Source: a virus | DNA length: 33,218 nucleotides | Reading direction: 5' to 3' (one strand) | IMG/VR virus record: IMGVR_UViG_3300025870_000040 | Coordinates: 1 to 33,218 of that record | Shown here: positions 15,803 through 22,952 of the stretch, one piece after another | How the letters are laid out: each line of letters opens with the position of its first letter | Numbering within the stretch: position 1 is the first letter of the stretch | Position numbers and translations under genes: made by a program | Notes under the pieces: model-generated | Seen by the model: the letters and a program-made list of their open reading frames with translations, nothing else | What the model was told of the DNA's origin: nothing | Databases searched by the model: none

Positions 15803-17056
15803 ATGAAAGTGGGAAAACACACATTGTTAATAGACGGTAATTACTTTGTTTTTAGTAGATTATTCGTTCTACCAAAACCAAAGAATGGTAAATTGTTAGG
15901 TGACGACAAACAAAAGTCACAATTTATGAGAAAATTATCAATTGACTTTGCATCAGAAATGCGCAAACTTAAAATGTTTGTTGATGATGTTGTATTGACA
16001 GTAGATTCTAAATCATGGCGCAAGGACTTATATCCAGAAGCAGAATACAAAGGTACAAGAAAACAAAGTTCTAATGTAGATTGGACTGCAGTATATTTTG
16101 TATATGAAGAATTTCAAAAGATACTAGCTTCACATGGTGTCACCGTACATCAAATACAAGGTGCTGAAGCAGATGATGTTATTTTTGGTTGGTCTACAGC
16201 ACTTAATAATAGAGGTAAATCATGTATAGTGTGGTCTGGGGATAGAGATTTAATTCAATTAGTAAATTACTCTAAAACTAACGATGCACATACAATATGG
16301 TATTACAACACTAGAAAATCTCTATATGCATATCAAGGCTTTGAAGAAGATATGATAGAATCTGCATCTTCAGGCTTGTCTAAAGATGATATGTTATTTA
16401 ATATGGGCGGAGAACACATGTCAAGAGATCAATATCAAGATAATATTCTTGGTTGGGTTCAAGCTAATAAGGTAAGTATTACAGAAATAGATTGTGATGA
16501 GTTTATTTTTAAGAAAATATTAACCGGCGATAAATCCGATAATATACCATCAGTTGTTACTTGGCAAAAAGAAATGAAAACGGGTAAACTTAGAACTTAT
16601 TCTATTACAGATAAAACAGCTGACACCATTTACAATCAATTTATCAAAGAGTGTGATAACTTTACAATAGATTATTTATTCAATAATGAATATAAAGATA
16701 AGTTAGCAGACATCATATATAGAGTAATTGGACATAGTAATATTGGCCTAATTAAGATTTCTATTCAAAATAACATATCATTGATGTTACTTCATGTAAA
16801 AACTATTCCAGATCCAATTCAAAAGGCCATCTATGAGTCTATAGAGAAGGACTGGGAAGGTGCACTCGACAATATAGATAATGTAATGGATATGGAAAAG
16901 ATTCTGAAGGGCACAGCTTGGTTAGACAAGAGTGCTTCATTTGCACCTGATGCATTTGCAGGTATGGATATTCCAACAGAAGAAAAGCCACCAATGAAAT
17001 TAGTAGGTAAAAAAACAAAACCAACTGAACAACCTAAATCAAAAAAATTATTTTAA
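15803..17056 (+). CDS. rnh: RNase H / 5'-3' exonuclease of the FEN family (T4 rnh-like)
   Basis: This structure-specific 5' nuclease would remove RNA primers from lagging-strand fragments. The family acidic residues are visible: D11 in LLIDGNY, D68 in VDSK, E122/D124/D125 in GAEADDVI, D147/D149 in SGDRDL and D243/D246 in the helix-hairpin segment KKILTGDKSDNIP. At 417 aa it is longer than T4 RNase H (305 aa). The extra part includes an insertion around 160-235 and a lysine/proline-rich tail ending KSKKLF, which might contact the clamp or the ssDNA-binding protein. In T4 rnh is followed by dsbA, 33 and 59; a small ORF follows here after 1 nt. Confidence 0.9.
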   Translation: MKVGKHTLLIDGNYFVFSRLFVLPKPKNGKLLGDDKQKSQFMRKLSIDFASEMRKLKMFVDDVVLTVDSKSWRKDLYPEAEYKGTRKQSSNVDWTAVYFVYEEFQKILASHGVTVHQIQGAEADDVIFGWSTALNNRGKSCIVWSGDRDLIQLVNYSKTNDAHTIWYYNTRKSLYAYQGFEEDMIESASSGLSKDDMLFNMGGEHMSRDQYQDNILGWVQANKVSITEIDCDEFIFKKILTGDKSDNIPSVVTWQKEMKTGKLRTYSITDKTADTIYNQFIKECDNFTIDYLFNNEYKDKLADIIYRVIGHSNIGLIKISIQNNISLMLLHVKTIPDPIQKAIYESIEKDWEGALDNIDNVMDMEKILKGTAWLDKSASFAPDAFAGMDIPTEEKPPMKLVGKKTKPTEQPKSKKLF

Positions 17057-17057
17057 A

Positions 17058-17228
17058 ATGAGTATAGGAGAATTAAGTGTAGAACAGCAAATAGAAGAAA
17101 TTATTCAAGAAGCTAGTGCACATGGCTTACATTTAGAAGTAATCAATCACGCTAGAAAAAACATAGATGGTGGTGACATTGATATTTTACAAGCATATAT
17201 AGATGCATTTGACGAATGGATTAAGTAA
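17058..17228 (+). CDS. 33: Small acidic protein, candidate late transcription co-activator gp33
   Basis: A 56-aa ORF starts ATG at 17058, 1 nt after the nuclease stop, and reads MSIGELSVEQQIEEIIQEAS... to FDEWIK. It is predicted to be all helical and acidic. In T4 gene 33 lies just downstream of rnh, and gp33 bridges RNA polymerase and the clamp in late transcription. The pattern (helix, then a G-D-I-D-x-x-Q-A-Y-x-x-A helix) loosely recalls the short gp33 of cyanophages. The coding call is good because spacing and composition fit; the gp33 name is an inference from position. T4 dsbA is an alternative. Confidence 0.55.
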   Translation: MSIGELSVEQQIEEIIQEASAHGLHLEVINHARKNIDGGDIDILQAYIDAFDEWIK

Positions 17229-17257
17229 ACAATAATAAATTACTACATATAATTAAT

Positions 17258-17686
17258 ATGCTAGACGAAACAAAATTATTTGACTTTGTAAAGATAATGT
17301 TTACGAAGAAATCTCTTTATTCTAAAATAAAGAATCATAATAAAAAAAGACATCACTTCATGATTAATCGTTTTATGGCTATTAAATATCCATCAAACGC
17401 TAATCACTTCAATATAAATGGAATAAACGGCGCTAATGTCGTTGAATCTTGGGCAATGGTAGCTCAAAGATTTAAATCTGTTCCGGGTTGGTTTTACACT
17501 AAAACTAAAAAAGCTCAAAAAAAACAGAAGGATAAATACATTCCAGGTGATAGAGCAATTCAATTATTTCTAGATAAGAATGAAATAGGCATGAGAGAAT
17601 TTAATGAATTAAAACATTTTGCCAAAGAAGAACTCTACATTGATTTAAAAAAAATTGAAGAACAAATAGATGTCTACAGAAATTAA
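17258..17686 (+). CDS. 62: Possible clamp loader small subunit (gp62-like)
   Basis: The 142-aa basic product has a pattern seen in diverged gp62 proteins of T4-like phages: an N-terminal FDFVKIMFTKK helix, then HHFMINRFMAIKYPSNANHFN, then a helix ending in VPGWFYTKTKKAQKK, and a C-terminal helical pair (FLDKNEIGMREFNELKHF). gp62 is the non-ATPase partner of gp44 and has poor sequence conservation. In T4 gene 62 directly follows gene 44; here it is separated by the nuclease and the small ORF but stays in the same island. Its stop overlaps the next gene by 17 nt. The call is tentative. Confidence 0.45.
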   Translation: MLDETKLFDFVKIMFTKKSLYSKIKNHNKKRHHFMINRFMAIKYPSNANHFNINGINGANVVESWAMVAQRFKSVPGWFYTKTKKAQKKQKDKYIPGDRAIQLFLDKNEIGMREFNELKHFAKEELYIDLKKIEEQIDVYRN

Positions 17687-18320
17687 AGATACTTTTACAG
17701 AAATTGTTGATATTACATTATACAAATATAACTCTATTGATTTAAAGTTATGGGGAATTATGGCAAGAGATCCAGGTGTAAAGAAAATATCTGACGATGC
17801 GCTTTTAGTAAATGTTCAAAAGTTAAATAAATATCTACAAGAATACTTTAGATCAGATATCAATAGATTTCAATCTGTTAGCGATGTTACTATCCATAAG
17901 GAAGCTACTTCTATTTATTTTCTTTTTCAGTCATTGAAAACAATGCCCAATTTAACTTGGATTAAATGTAATCTTAATAAAAATTCAAGTTACAATAGAG
18001 TAATAAGTGTTGACCAAATAAAAACAATTAAATATAGCATTAAAATTCTTAGAGGTAGTTTAAGATTATTTGATATATTTAATGAACATGAAATGTATCT
18101 GGCTAATAAAATATTAAACCAATGCGGTTTATTAAAAGAAGACGAACATTATACAATAATTAAGGTAAAGCACTTTTTAAATATATTGGACGTTTACTTA
18201 TCTGAAAATAATACAGCTGAATTGTTTACTATATTAAATGTTTTAATACAAACATTGGAACCATACGAACCTGATGACCCAGAAATGTATTTAATAACTG
18301 ATAAAAAATCAGATATATAA
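17670..18320 (+). CDS. Unknown helical protein in the replication island
   Basis: I do not recognise the 216-aa product. It is rich in I, L, K and N, appears all-helical, has no membrane segment, and ends in an acidic tail (LEPYEPDDPEMY). Its ATG lies 17 nt inside the preceding gene, so the two are likely translationally coupled. The stop codon TAA is the end of a GATATATAA late-promoter-like motif, so the late unit for gp14 begins here. T4 gp59 has a similar length (217 aa) and neighbourhood, but I see no convincing sequence match. Confidence 0.8.
   Translation: MSTEIKDTFTEIVDITLYKYNSIDLKLWGIMARDPGVKKISDDALLVNVQKLNKYLQEYFRSDINRFQSVSDVTIHKEATSIYFLFQSLKTMPNLTWIKCNLNKNSSYNRVISVDQIKTIKYSIKILRGSLRLFDIFNEHEMYLANKILNQCGLLKEDEHYTIIKVKHFLNILDVYLSENNTAELFTILNVLIQTLEPYEPDDPEMYLITDKKSDI
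18312..18320 (+). promoter_or_regulatory. Late-promoter-like motif GATATATAA
   Basis: Copy of the recurring 9-mer that includes the stop codon of the preceding gene, ending 31 nt before the neck protein ATG. It marks the switch from the replication island to the tail module. Confidence 0.65.
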
Positions 18321-18351
18321 ATAAAAATAAGACATTGCGTCATTAATTTTA

Positions 18352-20322
18352 ATGGTAAATAATTTCACAGCCGATGAAATCGGAGATATTCTTTTTGCTA
18401 AATTAGTAGAACCATACCAAAATGTAACAGGCATTAATTCATGGTCAATTCTAACAGGTCTCAGTAACCCTAACACAGTAGGTGGTTTAACTATGGTTGG
18501 TGGTACAAATATCATATATGGTATTAATACAAATCTAAATTTACAGCCAGGTCACAAAATTATAGTTGTAAATCATGTGCTAACTGTCGATACTATATTA
18601 AGTCCTACTGAATTTACAACAGAAGAGCCTGCTCCCTTTTCAGCAGAAAACATTAAATTTTATTTAATGCCAAATCCAAACAATCAGTTTGAAATGGAAT
18701 TTAGATGGTCTCAAAATCCACTCACATCAGATGGCGGTCAAATGTCAGAGCTAAGGCCTTTGAATATAGGAGTTGGACCCAGAGATATATTAGGTTTAAA
18801 TTTTGATCCGGGAAAACCATTGTGGTTAGATGTTAAATTAACAGTAGATAGATTATCATCTTTTAGTAGTTTAACTTTAATTTCTACTGAATTTGAAATT
18901 CAACAAGAAGACGGACAGATTGTATCTTGTCCTCAATTTTGTACAGAGTGTGTAGATCCTTTTTTAGCAAACGGATGTGCAAATATAGTAGCAGAATGTA
19001 CAGATGATATGTTTAATCCATATAATCTAAGTAAGCCATCTAAAATGTATACGCAGCTTAGTGACATTTCTACAGAAATGTGGGGACATGAAGTTAAATA
19101 TTTTAGAGTTGAACCAGATAAAAGAACAAGCGATGTTATTTTAATGGAGTATTCTTTATACAACGTTAAAGAACAAGGACAATTAAAAATAATGGTCCCC
19201 GATAACGAAATGCCATCTCAGATGTTTCAGTATGATATTTTCGGAATGGGATTTGAGGACTTTGAAATACACATAACTAAAACTCAATTTGAATCTGCAT
19301 TTGGTCCTAATTTAAGTCCTATAAGTAGAGATTATCTTTATTTTCCATTAATGAACAGAATGTACGAAGTAAGTTCGGTTGCATTTGCAGACGAGTTCAA
19401 TATGAACATGACATATTGGAAAGTAATGCTTAAAAAATACGAGGAGCGTACAAGCACGTTGTTTAATTCAGGAGATGTTAACACTGATGAGATTTTAGAA
19501 CAAGAGTTAGATAATTTAACAACTGGAATTGAAGAGGTGTTTGGAGAAGAAATACAAAAAGAATATACACAAACTACTAAACCTGAACAATATCAAACTG
19601 TATTTACTCCAGTTGGAGATGGAATTAGAGATAGAATTCATAATCAATTATTAATTACAGATAAGCAAATTAGAAATAAATGGACAATACTTAGTAAAAA
19701 TGGCTACGATTTAAGTACCATTAAAGATAAAGGTATAGAAGCGCTTGTATATAAAAGAAAATCTAAAATATCTACAAACGAAGACTTGTCTATCACTATG
19801 TGGTTTAGACCTAAATTCGTTTCTAATAATGGAACGGACATATTAATAACGGGTAAAACAGGTAACGATGGTTTAGAATTATCAGTAAACGACGCTTCTT
19901 TAAATATTAAAATAAACGGAGATACAGAAACATACACGTTTGATTCATCTTTAGAAAATGAAACTTGGTATGGATTAGTATTTAATTTAAATAATAAATA
20001 TGGATCAATGACGACCGATTTATATAGATTAGATCCTATGAATAATTGGCAAACTGCAAATTCTAATACAAAAACCATAACAAGCGTTTTACATAAAACT
20101 AAAGATTTTACACTTCCTTATTCGTGGGACGTTGCTAAACAATGGTCATTGATGCCAGGTAATTTAGAAATAACAAACATAAGATTATTTTCAAAACCAA
20201 TAGAATCTGAGCAGCATTTGAATATACTTCAACAATATGTTGTAAGAGATAATCATTTAGCAAAAATCATTGACAACGCGATTCCTTCTATTCAATTAAG
20301 AAGATATAATCAAAATAGATAA
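18352..20322 (+). CDS. 14: Neck protein gp14-like with C-terminal jelly-roll (LamG-type) domain
   Basis: The 656-aa product is over twice the size of T4 gp14 (256 aa). A central part (about 240-370) follows the gp14 pattern: EVKYFRVEP for VECYYVPREY, MVPDNEMPSQMFQYDIFGMGFED, ITKTQFES and DYLYFPLMNRMYEVSSV for DLIYFPMDNSLFEITWV. The N-terminal 230 residues are extra and carry a cysteine cluster (C-x3-C-x2-C at about 193-200, more Cys to 216). Residues about 474-625 look like a concanavalin/LamG jelly-roll (LSITMWFRPKF, ILITGKTGNDGLELSV, TWYGLVFNLNN, ITNIRLFSKPI). gp14 closes the head neck; the jelly-roll probably binds glycan or decorates the neck. It precedes the terminase genes, near which gene 14 also lies in T4. 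Confidence 0.7.
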   Translation: MVNNFTADEIGDILFAKLVEPYQNVTGINSWSILTGLSNPNTVGGLTMVGGTNIIYGINTNLNLQPGHKIIVVNHVLTVDTILSPTEFTTEEPAPFSAENIKFYLMPNPNNQFEMEFRWSQNPLTSDGGQMSELRPLNIGVGPRDILGLNFDPGKPLWLDVKLTVDRLSSFSSLTLISTEFEIQQEDGQIVSCPQFCTECVDPFLANGCANIVAECTDDMFNPYNLSKPSKMYTQLSDISTEMWGHEVKYFRVEPDKRTSDVILMEYSLYNVKEQGQLKIMVPDNEMPSQMFQYDIFGMGFEDFEIHITKTQFESAFGPNLSPISRDYLYFPLMNRMYEVSSVAFADEFNMNMTYWKVMLKKYEERTSTLFNSGDVNTDEILEQELDNLTTGIEEVFGEEIQKEYTQTTKPEQYQTVFTPVGDGIRDRIHNQLLITDKQIRNKWTILSKNGYDLSTIKDKGIEALVYKRKSKISTNEDLSITMWFRPKFVSNNGTDILITGKTGNDGLELSVNDASLNIKINGDTETYTFDSSLENETWYGLVFNLNNKYGSMTTDLYRLDPMNNWQTANSNTKTITSVLHKTKDFTLPYSWDVAKQWSLMPGNLEITNIRLFSKPIESEQHLNILQQYVVRDNHLAKIIDNAIPSIQLRRYNQNR

Positions 20323-20323
20323 T

Positions 20324-20354
20324 TTGTAACAAAAATAGATTAAATTTGTTACAA
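20324..20354 (+). terminator. Weak hairpin after the neck gene
   Basis: TTGTAAC and GTTACAA form a 7-bp stem with a 17-nt loop, followed by TTATTTT. The sequence AAAATAGAT plus AATTTGTAAC is also roughly repeated in direct orientation here. Termination strength is doubtful. Confidence 0.3.
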
Positions 20355-20364
20355 TTATTTTCTT

Positions 20365-20373
20365 GATATATAA
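20365..20373 (+). promoter_or_regulatory. Late-promoter-like motif GATATATAA
   Basis: Copy of the recurring 9-mer, ending 16 nt before the small terminase ATG. Confidence 0.6.
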
Positions 20374-20389
20374 AATATAATATAATAAT

Positions 20390-21058
20390 ATGAGTGAAGA
20401 AAACAATAAGAAAAGAACTATCTCAGAACAAGCAGATGAAATTCGTAAAGAATTAGACGATTTGATCGGAGATAATATTAGTTTAGATGTTGAAAGTGAT
20501 CCTAAAGATTTGCCTATAAAATCTAGACCATCAGATACTTTACCAGCAATAAGTTATGGAGAATTAAAGTCTAGTGCTACAACAAAGGCACAGAAAACAA
20601 TTACTTCGTTAATGAAATTTTATTTAGATGCAGATATTATTGAAAAAGATGAATATATTGCGGCTAAAAAGAAAATGGATGAGATGACAATGTCATCATT
20701 AATATATCAATTACAGGCAGGAGAAAGAGCACTAACTACACTTTTACAAACAATAGAAGATGGTGAATTAGCACCTAGGATGTTCGAAGTTTTGGCAACA
20801 TTACAGAAATCAATGTTAGACATTATTAAATCTCAGACTATGTATTTAATGGCAGCTGAAGAATCTACAAAAAGAATAGCCAGAGATATTGAAATTTATA
20901 GAAAAAGAGAAGATACTAGAGAGATAGAAGAATCTGGTGGAGATACAGAAAATAAAAACATTCAAAGAGGTACTAAAGATTTGATGGCAGCAATTCAGGC
21001 AGGTATTAATAATTCTCCAGAAGAAGACATTGAAGATATAGAAGAAGCAACAGAATAA
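20390..21058 (+). CDS. 16: Small terminase subunit gp16
   Basis: The 222-aa mostly helical, charged protein lies directly before the large terminase with a 3-nt gap. Long helices suitable for the ring-forming coiled-coil core of gp16 are visible (KAQKTITSLMKFYLDAD, then MTMSSLIYQLQAGERALTTLL, then FEVLATLQKSMLDIIKSQT). The C-terminus is very acidic (EEDIEDIEEATE). T4 gp16 (164 aa) forms rings that regulate gp17 and start packaging. Assignment rests on position, fold pattern and length. Confidence 0.8.
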   Translation: MSEENNKKRTISEQADEIRKELDDLIGDNISLDVESDPKDLPIKSRPSDTLPAISYGELKSSATTKAQKTITSLMKFYLDADIIEKDEYIAAKKKMDEMTMSSLIYQLQAGERALTTLLQTIEDGELAPRMFEVLATLQKSMLDIIKSQTMYLMAAEESTKRIARDIEIYRKREDTREIEESGGDTENKNIQRGTKDLMAAIQAGINNSPEEDIEDIEEATE

Positions 21059-21061
21059 TAT

Positions 21062-22891
21062 ATGAGTGATTACGTAGGAGATAATAGGTGGATTCCTAAA
21101 GAAGAAGGCGCTCAAGCTACTTCTGATAGAATTGTTTGGTCTACTAAACAAGTTAATGATTTATTATTAGCAATGGATCAAGGTTATAGACCTAAAGTTG
21201 CTATGCCATTTTATGAGGGTAAACAATTTCTACGCAAAGGTAATATTGTATTTGAATATACAGACGATGAAGTTTCTGAATTAGCTAGATGTGCCACGGA
21301 TATTGTTTATTTTGCAGAGAAATATGCTGTAGTAATGACAGATGAAGGAATTAAACAGGTTAAACTAAGAGATTATCAAAAAAAAATGCTCAGAAACTTT
21401 CAACACGAAAGATTCAATATTGTTCTAGCTTCTCGTCAAATGGGTAAAACAGTAACAGCATCTATATTTAATGCGTGGTACTTAACGTTTCATACTGATA
21501 AAAATACTCTTTTATTAGCCAATAAATCAGATTCAACTAAAGAAATTATTGATAAAGCAAAAACAGTTGTTGAAAATTTACCATTCTTTATGAAACCTGG
21601 CATTATTAAATATGATGTAATGAATGTGCGTTGTGACAATGGATGTAGATTGATAGGACAATCAACTACCGCAAAATCAGGTATTGGTTTTACAATTCAT
21701 AATCTATATTTAGATGAGTTTGCTCACATTCACCCTTCTATTGCAGATTCTTTTTATGAAAATGTATATCCTACTCTTTCAGCTTCACAGGTTTCTAGAA
21801 TTACTATTACTTCTACTCCAAATGGATTTAATAAATTTTATCAAATATATGCAGATGCAGCTAGTGGGAATAACGAATACAATGCAATGCGTATTGATTG
21901 GTGGGAACACCCAGATAGAGATGACGCATGGTATAAAAGAGAGTTAGGAAATTTAGGTTCAATTGAAGCATTTAATAAACAATATGGAAATGAATTCGTT
22001 TCTTCTTCAAATCTTTTATTAGATCCAGTAGATATGAAGAAGATGAGAAAGAGAATGCAAAATTATGTTTATCATGATTTTGAAGAATTTGAAAATATTT
22101 CTATTGAAACTGAAGGTTTTTTAAAATGGAATCCCAATTTTGAAACTGAAGAAACTAAAAGCAAAGGTAATTTTTGGTTATTTTCTGTAGATATTGCAGA
22201 AGGAAATGGAGGAGATGCATCTGTTATTAATATATTTCAAGTAGTTCCTATGGATAAAAAAGAAATAGAAAATACATTAAACCCAGGTGCAATGTACGAT
22301 TTCTTTAAATTAGATCAGGTTGCTGTATTTAGATCAAATGAACATGTTATTGAAGATTTCGCAAAGGTGCTGTATACATTATCAGTAGATATCTTTTATT
22401 CAGAAAACGTAAAAATGATTGTAGAATACAACACATACGGTTCTATATTATTTCAATATCTAAGATCTGTGTTTCCACAAAGAAATGATTTTGACGACGA
22501 GATGGTAGTTAAATTTAGACACCGACATGATGCAAAAACACTAAAACCTGGTATAAAAATCAAATCAGATAATAAGGCTATATTTTGCCAGAATTTTGCA
22601 AAATTATACAAGATAAATAGATTAGATCTTACACATGACGAAACTATTTCAGAAGCTAGTTTATTTGGAGCATTACCCAGAGGAGGGTATGGAGCACAAA
22701 TGGGAAATGACGACATAATAATGACAGTTATTAGTTCAACCGAATTTTTCAATACAACAGATTACGCAGATTATGTAGAAGAACTACTAGATTTTGTAGA
22801 TCCAGATATATATAATACAATGGAAACGGTCTTATATAAGGATAGCACGACAGATGGAGATTTACAATATGATATTTATGACCTGATATAA
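21062..22891 (+). CDS. 17: Terminase large subunit gp17 (packaging ATPase and nuclease)
   Basis: This 609-aa motor protein matches T4 gp17 (610 aa). The region RDYQKKMLRNF precedes Walker A SRQMGKT at 124-130. Walker B LYLDE is at 215-219, and the coupling motif region ITSTPNG follows. The C-terminal RNase H-like nuclease begins with FSVDIAEGNGGD, where D377 is the first metal ligand, and VEYNTYGSIL carries the second acidic site. gp17 cuts concatemers and pumps DNA through gp20. Identification is firm. Confidence 0.97.
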   Translation: MSDYVGDNRWIPKEEGAQATSDRIVWSTKQVNDLLLAMDQGYRPKVAMPFYEGKQFLRKGNIVFEYTDDEVSELARCATDIVYFAEKYAVVMTDEGIKQVKLRDYQKKMLRNFQHERFNIVLASRQMGKTVTASIFNAWYLTFHTDKNTLLLANKSDSTKEIIDKAKTVVENLPFFMKPGIIKYDVMNVRCDNGCRLIGQSTTAKSGIGFTIHNLYLDEFAHIHPSIADSFYENVYPTLSASQVSRITITSTPNGFNKFYQIYADAASGNNEYNAMRIDWWEHPDRDDAWYKRELGNLGSIEAFNKQYGNEFVSSSNLLLDPVDMKKMRKRMQNYVYHDFEEFENISIETEGFLKWNPNFETEETKSKGNFWLFSVDIAEGNGGDASVINIFQVVPMDKKEIENTLNPGAMYDFFKLDQVAVFRSNEHVIEDFAKVLYTLSVDIFYSENVKMIVEYNTYGSILFQYLRSVFPQRNDFDDEMVVKFRHRHDAKTLKPGIKIKSDNKAIFCQNFAKLYKINRLDLTHDETISEASLFGALPRGGYGAQMGNDDIIMTVISSTEFFNTTDYADYVEELLDFVDPDIYNTMETVLYKDSTTDGDLQYDIYDLI

Positions 22892-22894
22892 ATA
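22887..22894 (+). promoter_or_regulatory. T4-late consensus TATAAATA before the sheath gene
   Basis: TATAAATA overlaps the gp17 stop codon, 19 nt upstream of the GATATATAA copy. The two boxes in tandem may both serve the sheath gene, or one is chance in AT-rich DNA. Confidence 0.35.
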
Positions 22895-22912
22895 AATTCG
22901 AGAATTAGAATA

Positions 22913-22921
22913 GATATATAA
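22913..22921 (+). promoter_or_regulatory. Late-promoter-like motif GATATATAA
   Basis: Copy of the recurring 9-mer, ending 31 nt before the sheath ATG. Confidence 0.65.
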
Positions 22922-22952
22922 TAAAAGAACAAAAAAATAAAATAGAACAACT

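Noticed and set aside
17670-18320. gp59 helicase loader assignment by length and neighbourhood
   Set aside because: I could not find a matching sequence pattern, so it was left as unknown.
22805-22815. GATATATATAA inside gp17 as another late promoter
   Set aside because: It has an extra TA, lies within coding sequence (DPDIYNT), and a canonical copy sits closer to gp18.
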